DNA of 34,285 nt. Source: an uncultured Bacilli bacterium (GTDB lineage: Bacteria > Bacillota_I > Bacilli_A > RF39 > UBA660). Each line of letters begins with the position of its first letter. Positions within the stretch are counted from its first letter, which is position 1. Positions 23,873-30,803 of this stretch are shown in pieces. Location of the stretch: the NCBI GenBank assembly GCA_947632355.1, contig CANROY010000006.1, forward strand, positions 1 through 34,285. The letters run 5' to 3'. A program made the translations under genes and the position numbers. The notes beneath the pieces are model-generated. The model made no database searches and had not been told where the DNA came from. It saw only the letters and a list, made by a program, of their open reading frames with translations.

Positions 23873-26074
23873 ATGAAATTTAGAGTGGCTCCAAAAGACT
23901 TTGCAATTTTTATTGTATTTTGTATCTTTTTATTATATTTATGTGCAATTGCTGTACTGAATTTTACTTCCTTTTTCAATGAAGGCGAATTCTTTGGTTT
24001 AAATCCATTCCCAGCTTTTGTTGGAGATAATCTAATTTTGACGATGATTATGTTCTTTACAGCATTAGTCATTATCTTTACATCTGTTTCTTCCTATATA
24101 TTTGATCGAGAAAAAAAAGGTGTAGGGATTAAATTAAAAGAAAAGGAAGAAAAAGGGTACTCTAGATGGAGTAAAGATAAAGAAATTAAAGAGGATAAAA
24201 ATATTGAACATGTTATGGCAACCGATCGTAAAGTAGGAGCAGCAGGTATTCCTCTTATCAATACTGGTAAAGATATTTGGGTGGATAATGGTGAATACCA
24301 TAACTTGGTTATTGGTTCTACGGGATCAGGTAAAACAGAATGTTTAGTAAAACCGATGGTCAACTTACTTGCTAAAAAAGGCGAAAGTATGATTATTACG
24401 GACCCTAAAGGTGAAATTTATGAATACAGTGCTGATTACTTAAAAGAGCAAGGGTATAAAATTATTGTTTTAAACTTTCGTGATCCACAAAGGGGAAATG
24501 CTTGGAATCCACTAACGCTTCCATATCTTTACTATAAAGAAGGAAATGTCGATAAATCAACTGAGTTATTGGATGACGTGGGTTTAAATATTATTAGGGA
24601 TCCAAATAACAAAAGTGAACCTTTCTGGGAAAATAGTGCTGCGGATTATTTTTCAGGTTTAGCCTTAGGTTTATTTATGGACGCCAAAGAAGAAGAGATT
24701 AATTTAAACTCTATCAATTATATGAGTAGTGTAGGAGAAGAGAGATTTGCAACAGGGACGTATTTAAAAGAATATTTCCATATGAAAGGGGAATCATCTA
24801 GCCCATATATTTTTGCATCGAATACAATTAATGCTCCAAAAGATACCCAAGGTGGTATTACTTCAACTTTTAGACAAAAGATACGTATTTTTGCTTCACG
24901 TGAAAAATTAAGTGAAATGTTAAGTCATAGTGACTTTAATATGCGTGATATTGGAAAAGAAAAAACAGCCGTCTTCATGATTATTCATGATGAAAAAACA
25001 ACGTATCATAGTTTGCTTACCATCTTTATTAAGCAATGTTATGAAACGTTAATCGATGTTGCCAAAGAAACGGGTGGAAAACTTCCATTTCGAACGAATT
25101 TTATCTTAGATGAGTTTGCCAATATGCCACCACTTAAAGATGTCGATTCTATGGTTTCAGCTGCTCGTAGTCGTGATATAAGATTTACCTTTATTATTCA
25201 AAACTTTGCCCAATTAAATGATGTGTATGGTAAAGAAGTAGCAGAGGTAATTAAAGGAAACTGTGGTAACTGGATTTATCTAATTAGTACCGAAATGGCC
25301 GCTTTAGAAGAAATTAGTAAGATGTGTGGAGAAGTAAAATCTAAAGAAAAAGATAAAACAGCATCTACACCACTTGTTACAGTGACCGATTTACAAAAAT
25401 TAAATCTTTTTGAAGCGATTATCATTCGTTTAAGAAAATATCCATTTAAAACAAAGTTTGAACCTGATTTTAAAATGGATTGGGGTATTACTCGTAAAAA
25501 AGCAAACTTACCTGAAAGAGAAGAACAACAAATTCAATTATTTGATATTAAAAAATTTGTAACAGAAGAAAAACGTAAAGAAATGTTAAATAGTGCAAAT
25601 GGAGATACATCATCTATGGGAATGCCTAATCTTCCTTCTTTTGGAGGAGGACTTCCAGGAATGAATGCAATGCCAAATATGAATGGAATGCCACCAATGG
25701 GAGGAACAAATCCATTTATGAATGATCCATTTAAAGCACCAAATCCATTCTTAAAAGATGCACCACTTACCAATGATGAAATTGATAGGATGATAGCAGA
25801 TATTGATAAAAAATTAAAAGAATTGGATGAAGAAGAAGCAAGACAAAAAGAAGAAATTGCTAATGATAAAAAAGAAAAAGAAACTGATGAACCAAAAGAA
25901 GAAAAGAAAGTAGAAAAAGAAGAACCGAAACTAGAGAAAAAGAAAGAAAATAAAAAAGAGGAAGAAACAATTCCAGATAAACCAAAAATTAATATTGATG
26001 TTGATAGTGTAATTGTCAATGACAATATTATTACAGATGATGAATTCTTTGATGATTTCTTTGGAGATGAATAA
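23873..26074 (+). CDS. VirD4/TraG-type coupling ATPase with extended charged tail
   Basis: A 733-residue protein with two N-terminal membrane helices (about 10-30 and 53-76). The Walker A is GSTGSGKT (148-155), followed by ITDPKGEIYEY; Walker B is ILDEFANMPP (411-420) with VSAARSRDIRFTFIIQNFAQL after it. These are the signatures of TraG/VirD4 coupling proteins, which select substrates and feed them to the channel. After about residue 570 there is a Met/Pro/Gly-rich segment (GMNAMPNMNGMPPMGG), then a Lys/Glu-rich charged stretch and an acidic Asp/Phe end (FFDDFFGDE). The family's core normally ends near 600 residues, so the tail is an addition. No relaxase is encoded nearby. It lies 74 bases after the operon's last gene. 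Confidence 0.92.
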   Translation: MKFRVAPKDFAIFIVFCIFLLYLCAIAVLNFTSFFNEGEFFGLNPFPAFVGDNLILTMIMFFTALVIIFTSVSSYIFDREKKGVGIKLKEKEEKGYSRWSKDKEIKEDKNIEHVMATDRKVGAAGIPLINTGKDIWVDNGEYHNLVIGSTGSGKTECLVKPMVNLLAKKGESMIITDPKGEIYEYSADYLKEQGYKIIVLNFRDPQRGNAWNPLTLPYLYYKEGNVDKSTELLDDVGLNIIRDPNNKSEPFWENSAADYFSGLALGLFMDAKEEEINLNSINYMSSVGEERFATGTYLKEYFHMKGESSSPYIFASNTINAPKDTQGGITSTFRQKIRIFASREKLSEMLSHSDFNMRDIGKEKTAVFMIIHDEKTTYHSLLTIFIKQCYETLIDVAKETGGKLPFRTNFILDEFANMPPLKDVDSMVSAARSRDIRFTFIIQNFAQLNDVYGKEVAEVIKGNCGNWIYLISTEMAALEEISKMCGEVKSKEKDKTASTPLVTVTDLQKLNLFEAIIIRLRKYPFKTKFEPDFKMDWGITRKKANLPEREEQQIQLFDIKKFVTEEKRKEMLNSANGDTSSMGMPNLPSFGGGLPGMNAMPNMNGMPPMGGTNPFMNDPFKAPNPFLKDAPLTNDEIDRMIADIDKKLKELDEEEARQKEEIANDKKEKETDEPKEEKKVEKEEPKLEKKKENKKEEETIPDKPKINIDVDSVIVNDNIITDDEFFDDFFGDE

Positions 26075-26125
26075 AAAAATTATATACTGATTTAATTTAA
26101 ACTAAATCACAAATGGGGTGTTTGG

Positions 26126-26272
26126 ATGAATAAGAAAAATTATATAAAAGAGATAACAAAATTTCCAAAAGGTTTTTTTCAAAAAGATAGACCTACATTA
26201 ACAGCCCAAGAAGCACTTAAAGATGTTATACCAATTGAGTGGGTAAAAAACTTTAAAGAAAAAGGTAAATAA
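26126..26272 (+). CDS. Small 48-residue protein, unknown function
   Basis: A short ORF starting at ATG 26126, five bases after GGGGTG, ending TAA at 26270-26272. The protein is basic at both ends with no membrane helix; its middle reads LTAQEALKDVIPIEW, with a conserved-looking Leu-x-Asp-Val-x-Pro-Ile-x-Trp core. It is preceded by a 7-base dyad TGATTTA/TAAATCA (26088-26109) and followed by a strong terminator, which supports a real transcription unit. Homology is unknown to me. Confidence 0.6.
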   Translation: MNKKNYIKEITKFPKGFFQKDRPTLTAQEALKDVIPIEWVKNFKEKGK

Positions 26273-26312
26273 ATCAGAAATTTCACCTAAAAAAAGTTGA
26301 GCAATATTCTAT

Positions 26313-26345
26313 ACAGATGATTAGTTATTAGTCATCTGTTTTTTT
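26313..26345 (+). terminator. Strong intrinsic terminator after the small gene
   Basis: ACAGATGATTA (26313-26323) pairs with TAGTCATCTGT (26329-26339), one pair being T-G, around a GTTAT loop, followed by a T run to 26345. It separates the secretion region from the housekeeping genes. Confidence 0.9.
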
Positions 26346-26357
26346 CTTTTTATTTCA

Positions 26358-26368
26358 TATAATATAAT
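26358..26368 (+). promoter_or_regulatory. -10 region of the rhodanese-like gene
   Basis: Two overlapping TATAAT boxes (26358-26363 and 26363-26368) without a good -35. GGTGAAG follows at 26369-26375, five bases before the TTG start. Confidence 0.45.
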
Positions 26369-26380
26369 GGTGAAGTTGAA

Positions 26381-26656
26381 TTGAAAAGAATTGATATAAA
26401 TGTGTACGATAAAAGTATGGGTATGTTAATCGATGTATCAGATGAATTAACGTTTAAAAAAAATCCATATCCTGGAAGTGTAAACATTCCTTATGAAAAA
26501 CTTTTACTGAATTATAAGCAATTGCTAAATAAAAACAAAAAGTATTATATTATGTGTCAAAAAGGAATTCATAGTCGTAAAGTTGTAAGTATATTAGAAT
26601 TTTATGGTTATGATGTTACCCAAGTGACTAGAACGAAAGAAGAAACGCCTATGTAA
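26381..26656 (+). CDS. Rhodanese-like domain protein
   Basis: A 91-residue single-domain protein starting at TTG, chosen because GGTGAAG lies five bases upstream and the earlier in-frame triplets are closed by a stop. LIDVSDELTF, YPGSVNIPYEKL and the active-site loop YIMCQKGIHSRKVV (Cys59) followed by LEFYGYDV are the rhodanese pattern. The catalytic cysteine is present, so sulfur transfer or a related thiol reaction is likely. It is cytoplasmic, short for the family (usually about 100), and forms a single-gene unit with its own terminator. Confidence 0.85.
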   Translation: MKRIDINVYDKSMGMLIDVSDELTFKKNPYPGSVNIPYEKLLLNYKQLLNKNKKYYIMCQKGIHSRKVVSILEFYGYDVTQVTRTKEETPM

Positions 26657-26671
26657 ATTTCTTCTTTTTTT
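26636..26671 (+). terminator. Intrinsic terminator with purine-only stem
   Basis: AAAGAAGAAA (26636-26645) pairs perfectly with TTTCTTCTTT (26658-26667) around a 12-base loop, followed by T to 26671. The stem begins inside the coding sequence. Confidence 0.75.
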
Positions 26672-26742
26672 AATTTAAAGATAAAAAAGATAGAAAAAAA
26701 TGTCAAAAAAGGATTAGTTTTAAAATAAAGTAGTTGTTCTTG

Positions 26743-26751
26743 TGGTATAAT
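26743..26751 (+). promoter_or_regulatory. Extended -10 promoter of the VTT-like gene
   Basis: TGG then TATAAT (26746-26751). The expected transcription start, about seven bases on, coincides with the first start codons of the gene, leaving no room for a ribosome site. Confidence 0.55.
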
Positions 26752-26761
26752 AATAAACGTG

Positions 26762-27349
26762 ATGGATATGAACTTTTTTGGAAACTTAGATACAATCATT
26801 AATGACTTTTTATTAAATATTGGAATTTATGGGCCGATTCTAGGTTGTTTTTGCATTCTAATTGAATCTATAGTTCCCATACTTCCTTTATTTGTTTTTA
26901 TTACCATTAATTTTTTAGTGTTTGGAAATATAGTAGGATTTCTCATTTCTTGGTTCTTTACCGTTTTAGGTTGTATGTTCTCTTTCTTTTTGTTTCGCAG
27001 TAAAATAAAAAATTGGTTTGATAAAAAAATTAAGAATCAAGAAAAGTTAAAAAAAGTAATGCATGTAGTTACGAAAGTAAAATTAGAACAATTAACTTCA
27101 ATTATTGCCGTTCCGTTTACACCAGCGTTTATGGTGAATATTGCAGCAGGTTTATCGAAAATGTCCTTTAAAAAATTTTTTGTGGCTCTACTAATTGGTA
27201 AAATCTTTTTAGTATTATTTTGGGGCTTTGTGGGAACAAGTTTAGTGCAAAGTTTGACACACCCAATCGCTTTATTAAAAGTAGTGATTTTAGTTTTAAT
27301 GGCATTTCTTGTTAGTAAAATTATCAATAAAAAATTTGCGTTAGAGTAG
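26762..27349 (+). CDS. VTT/DedA-like (SNARE-associated) membrane protein
   Basis: About 195 residues. Start candidates are GTG 26759, ATG 26762 and ATG 26768; none has a clear ribosome site, and the promoter -10 ends at 26751, so the transcript may be leaderless. I list ATG 26762. The protein has membrane segments at about 16-35, 37-55, 57-74, 135-158 and 165-185, with the VTT-type re-entrant pattern VPILPLFVFITIN and VPFTPAFMVNIAAGLSKM. DedA/TVP38 family proteins move or flip lipids and help keep the proton-motive force. Its TAG stop overlaps the following GTG; the rmuC gene follows directly. Gene identity is good at family level, not beyond. Confidence 0.8.
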   Translation: MDMNFFGNLDTIINDFLLNIGIYGPILGCFCILIESIVPILPLFVFITINFLVFGNIVGFLISWFFTVLGCMFSFFLFRSKIKNWFDKKIKNQEKLKKVMHVVTKVKLEQLTSIIAVPFTPAFMVNIAAGLSKMSFKKFFVALLIGKIFLVLFWGFVGTSLVQSLTHPIALLKVVILVLMAFLVSKIINKKFALE

Positions 27350-27360
27350 TGGAGGTTTTT

Positions 27361-28428
27361 ATGGAGTATGTTATTTTAGGAATTTTAATTTTTATTGTTT
27401 TACTATTAATCATTCTTTTAGTAAAAGGCCGTGATAATAGTGATGTTACAGAAAAATTAGGAAGATTTGAAACGAATATTACAAAAGAGATTGGAGAATT
27501 TAAATTTAGTTTTACAAATGATTTGCGTAAAGATTTTGATACGTTAAATGAACAAGTACAAAAGAAAATTGATCATTTAAACGAAAGAGTAAATGAACGC
27601 CTAGAAGAAAATTTTCAAAAATCCAATAAAACATTCACCAATATTTTAGAGAGACTAACTAAAATTGATGAAGCGCAAAAGAAGATTGATGGTTTATCTA
27701 TGGAAATTGTTTCTTTACAAAGTGTTCTAACGGATAAAAAAACAAGAGGTATTTTTGGAGAAGTAAATTTAAATTACATATTAACAAGTGTCTTTGGGGA
27801 AAATGCCAAAGGGATTTATGAAATTCAACATAAATTAAGTAATGGATTTATTGCGGATGCGATTCTTTATGCTCCAAGTCCTTTAGGAACGATTTGTATT
27901 GATTCGAAATTTCCTTTAGAAAACTATCAAAGAATGACCGATAAAATGTTATCCAAAGAAGAAAGAGAACTAGCCGAAAAACAATTTAAAAAAGACGTAC
28001 GAAATCATATTGAAGCCATAAGTTCGAAATACATTGTACCAGGTGAAACAGCAAGTGAAGCGATTCTTTTCTTACCGGCAGAAGCCATATTTGCAGAAAT
28101 TAATGCCTATCACTCAGATTTAATCAAAGAAGCATACAACAAGAAAGTTTGGATTACAAGTCCAACGACTTTAATGAGTACCTTAACCACAATTAGTATG
28201 ATTTTAAAAAATATAGAAAGAGATAAATACGCTAAAGTCATACATGAAGAACTAAATAAATTATCTCATGAATTTGCTTTATATAAAGAACGTTGGGATA
28301 AATTATCAAGAAGCATTGATACGGTTACTAAAGATGTAAAAGATATTAACATTACGACCGAAAAAATTACGAAACGTTTTGATTCCATAAATAGTGTGAA
28401 TGTAGAAGAATTAGAGAATAAAAAGTAA
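27361..28428 (+). CDS. rmuC: DNA recombination protein RmuC
   Basis: I place the start at ATG 27361, five bases after GGAGG (27351-27355), not the GTG at 27349 that overlaps the previous stop; the product is 355 residues. An N-terminal membrane helix (about 2-22) is followed by a coiled-coil region (about 35-125, LGRFETNITKEIGEF and onward) and the RmuC core: GEVNLNYILTSVFGENAKGIYEIQHKL (in pieces), ILYAPSPLGTICIDSKFPLENYQRM and TSPTTLMSTLTTISMIL. RmuC proteins limit DNA inversions at repeats and have a restriction-nuclease-like fold in the core. It is cotranscribed with the VTT-like gene. Confidence 0.9.
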   Translation: MEYVILGILIFIVLLLIILLVKGRDNSDVTEKLGRFETNITKEIGEFKFSFTNDLRKDFDTLNEQVQKKIDHLNERVNERLEENFQKSNKTFTNILERLTKIDEAQKKIDGLSMEIVSLQSVLTDKKTRGIFGEVNLNYILTSVFGENAKGIYEIQHKLSNGFIADAILYAPSPLGTICIDSKFPLENYQRMTDKMLSKEERELAEKQFKKDVRNHIEAISSKYIVPGETASEAILFLPAEAIFAEINAYHSDLIKEAYNKKVWITSPTTLMSTLTTISMILKNIERDKYAKVIHEELNKLSHEFALYKERWDKLSRSIDTVTKDVKDINITTEKITKRFDSINSVNVEELENKK

Positions 28429-28447
28429 GTTCTTCTTATTCACATTT
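28416..28447 (+). terminator. Possible intrinsic terminator after rmuC
   Basis: GAATAAAAAG (28416-28425) and CTTCTTATTC (28432-28441) pair at nine of ten positions around TAAGTT; only a short T stretch follows (28445-28448). The stem overlaps the stop codon. Confidence 0.4.
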
Positions 28448-28467
28448 TCCTTTTGTTATGCTAGAAT
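28439..28467 (+). promoter_or_regulatory. Promoter of the cyclophilin-gltX unit
   Basis: TTCACA (28439-28444), a 17-base spacer and TAGAAT (28462-28467) with extended -10 TGc. GGAG at 28490-28493 gives the ribosome site. Confidence 0.65.
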
Positions 28468-28501
28468 ATAAAAAAGTACATATAAAAAAGGAGAAAGAAA
28501 A

Positions 28502-29113
28502 ATGAAAAAAATACTACTCGTTATCCTTAGTTTGTTTTTCCTTACTGGCTGTGGAAAAGAAGTTTTAAGTGAAGAAAAAAACTATGATGGTATTACGTAC
28601 CAAGAAACCAATAAAAAGACCAATAACGTGGTCATGAATTTAGAAGATGAGAAAAAAATTATCGTCGAATTATATCCGGATATTGCACCAATTTCCGTTG
28701 CGAACTTTCAAAAATTAGTAGCAAGTGATTTTTATAACGATATTATTTTCCATCGAGTAGTTAGAGATTTCGTGATTCAAGCAGGAGATGGAACTAGTTT
28801 AGGTAGAGATGCAAGTACCATAAAAGGAGAATTCCAAGAAAATGGTGTCGAAAATAATTTAAAACACGAACGTGGTGTCCTTTCTATGGCTCGTAATAGT
28901 ATTAGTATGAATAGTGCAAGTAGTCAGTTCTTTATTATGTTAAAAGATAATTCCTCTTTAGATGGTTCTTATGCAGCGTTTGGTCGCGTAATCGCCGGAA
29001 TGGATGTTGTAGATGAAATCGGTTCTGTTGTGACAGACCGTAATGATAAACCAATAAAAGATATTAAAATTTTAAGTATGGAATTTATAAAGGTGGTCGA
29101 TAAAAATGAATAG
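28502..29113 (+). CDS. Cyclophilin-type peptidyl-prolyl isomerase lipoprotein
   Basis: A 203-residue lipoprotein: signal ending LTGC with the lipid-bearing Cys17, then a cyclophilin fold from about 43. NLEDEKKIIVELYPDIAPISVANF, FHRVVRDFVIQAGDGTSLG, LSMARNSISMNSASSQFFIML and FGRVIAGMDVVDEI are the cyclophilin blocks, with the catalytic Arg in FHRV and the Gln in IQAGD. Such lipoproteins sit on the outer face of the membrane and help fold exported proteins; with the Cys-rich surface proteins in this window that role makes sense. The gene overlaps gltX by eight bases. Gene symbol left open because several paralogues occur in Firmicutes. Confidence 0.9.
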   Translation: MKKILLVILSLFFLTGCGKEVLSEEKNYDGITYQETNKKTNNVVMNLEDEKKIIVELYPDIAPISVANFQKLVASDFYNDIIFHRVVRDFVIQAGDGTSLGRDASTIKGEFQENGVENNLKHERGVLSMARNSISMNSASSQFFIMLKDNSSLDGSYAAFGRVIAGMDVVDEIGSVVTDRNDKPIKDIKILSMEFIKVVDKNE

Positions 29114-30758
29114 AGAAGATTTAGCAAATTTAATATTTCCGAATATAACCAAAACGATTGAAGAATACGAAGCAATGTATCCAGAAAGAAACTTAGATGA
29201 AAATGCTAAAGTAACGCGTTATGCTCCAAGTCCAACGGGATTTATGCACATTGGAAACTTCTTGGCTGCCACCATTGATTACGTAATTGCCAAAAATAGT
29301 GGAGGAATTTTTTACTTACGAAATGAAGATACGGATACGTCTCGTGAAGTAGAAGGTGCCGTTGAGTACATTCGTCATATTCTAGAATATTATGATATGA
29401 ATCCGGATGAGTATGAATATCGCGATACCAACGAAACAAAAGGAGAGTATGCCCCTTATATCCAATCCGAAAGAAAAGAAATCTATCAAACGTTTATTAA
29501 ACATTTGGTTCGTGAAGGAAAAGCCTATCCTTGTTTCCTAACCCAAGAAGAGATGGATGTCATTCGTGAAGGGCAAGCAAGAGATAAAAGAAGAATCGGA
29601 ATTTATGGAAGATATGCAAAGTATCGTGATTTACCAGTAGAAGAAGCCATAGAACGTATTAAAAATGGAGAGGCCTATACCATTCGTTTAAAAAGTAGTG
29701 GAGACTTTAATCGTAAATTTAAATTTAATGATTTAGCCTTTGGAGAAATGGAACTACCAGAAAATGATTTGGATATTCCGATTATGAAAAGTAAAGATGG
29801 ACTTCCAACTTATCATTTTGCTCATTTAGTGGATGACCATCTAATGCACACAACCCACGTTGTACGTGGACAAGAATGGGTAAGTTCGATTCCCATTCAT
29901 TATGAGTTATTTAAAACGTTTGGTTTTCAAATGCCTAAATATATTCATATACCTTTAATTTTAAAAAAAGATGGGGATAGTGTTCGTAAAATTTCCAAAA
30001 GATTAGACCCGGAAGCAAGAATGAATTACTATGAAGAAAAGGGATATCCTGCTCTTGCTTTAATCGAAGCTATTATGACCATTGCAAATTCCAACTATGA
30101 AGCGTGGAGAGAAGGACACCCGGATGCCCACTTTACTGAATTTACATTTTCTCCTAAAAAGATGAGTGCAAGTGGAGCCTTATTTGATTTAGATAAACTC
30201 GATAATATCTCTAAAAACTATATGAGTCATTTAACCAAAGAAGAAGTATACGAGGGTGTCCTTCGTTGGAGTCAAAAATACGATACCGAATTCTATACTC
30301 TTTTAACCAAATACAAAGATTATTCTATGGCTATTTATAATATTGAAAGAGAGCAAAAGAAACCTCGTAAAGATTACACCTATTATAGTGAGATTAAAGA
30401 AAAAACGTGGTATATGTATGACGAGTATTTTGCAACTTCTAATCCTGATTTTTTAGAATATGATTTACAAGAAGTAAAAACTATTTTAACTACCTATAAA
30501 AGTATTTATAATGAGGGTGATACCCAAGAGGAATGGTTTAATCATATTAAAGAAATGTGTGAAGAATTAGGGTATGCAACCAATATGAAAGAATATAAAA
30601 TTGATCCAACACCATATAAAGGAAGTGTTGTAGATGTCACAAATATTTTACGTATTGCCCTAACGACCCTTACAACAACGCCAGACCTTTATAGCATTAT
30701 GCAAATTTTAGGAAAAGAAAAAATTTTTGCAAGATTCGACAAAATCATTGCAAAATAG
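29106..30758 (+). CDS. gltX: Glutamyl-tRNA synthetase
   Basis: A 550-residue class I synthetase that joins glutamate to tRNA-Glu. RYAPSPTGFMHIGN (38-51) contains the HIGH-type signature and SVRKISKRLDP (292-302) the KMSKS-type signature; DGLPTYHFAHLVDDHLMHTTHVVRGQEW is the intervening catalytic block, seen in full. The N-terminus is longer by about 35 residues than usual (start before VTRYAPSPTG) and total length is above the 480-500 of typical bacterial GltX, due mainly to the head and the C-terminal anticodon-binding half. It starts eight bases inside the cyclophilin gene with AAGGTGG at 29090-29096. No T-box leader is present before it or before the cotranscribed cyclophilin. Confidence 0.93.
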   Translation: MNREDLANLIFPNITKTIEEYEAMYPERNLDENAKVTRYAPSPTGFMHIGNFLAATIDYVIAKNSGGIFYLRNEDTDTSREVEGAVEYIRHILEYYDMNPDEYEYRDTNETKGEYAPYIQSERKEIYQTFIKHLVREGKAYPCFLTQEEMDVIREGQARDKRRIGIYGRYAKYRDLPVEEAIERIKNGEAYTIRLKSSGDFNRKFKFNDLAFGEMELPENDLDIPIMKSKDGLPTYHFAHLVDDHLMHTTHVVRGQEWVSSIPIHYELFKTFGFQMPKYIHIPLILKKDGDSVRKISKRLDPEARMNYYEEKGYPALALIEAIMTIANSNYEAWREGHPDAHFTEFTFSPKKMSASGALFDLDKLDNISKNYMSHLTKEEVYEGVLRWSQKYDTEFYTLLTKYKDYSMAIYNIEREQKKPRKDYTYYSEIKEKTWYMYDEYFATSNPDFLEYDLQEVKTILTTYKSIYNEGDTQEEWFNHIKEMCEELGYATNMKEYKIDPTPYKGSVVDVTNILRIALTTLTTTPDLYSIMQILGKEKIFARFDKIIAK

Positions 30759-30771
30759 ACTTCTTTTTTTT
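30725..30771 (+). terminator. Terminator-like hairpin after gltX
   Basis: TTTTGCAAGATT (30725-30736) pairs with AATC-a-TTGCAAAA (30743-30755), with one bulged A, and a T run follows at 30764-30770 after an eight-base spacer. Stem position overlaps the stop codon and the -35 of the next promoter. Confidence 0.45.
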
Positions 30772-30776
30772 ATAAT
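30748..30776 (+). promoter_or_regulatory. Promoter of the DUF4362-like gene
   Basis: TTGCAA (30748-30753), a 17-base spacer and TATAAT (30771-30776). GAGGGTG at 30791-30797 is the ribosome site. Confidence 0.6.
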
Positions 30777-30803
30777 AACGTTTAAGAAAAGAGGGTGTAA
30801 AAA

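Noticed and set aside
28442..28501. T-box leader controlling gltX
   Set aside because: The leader before the cyclophilin-gltX unit is only about 30 bases; no T-box sequence or specifier stem fits.
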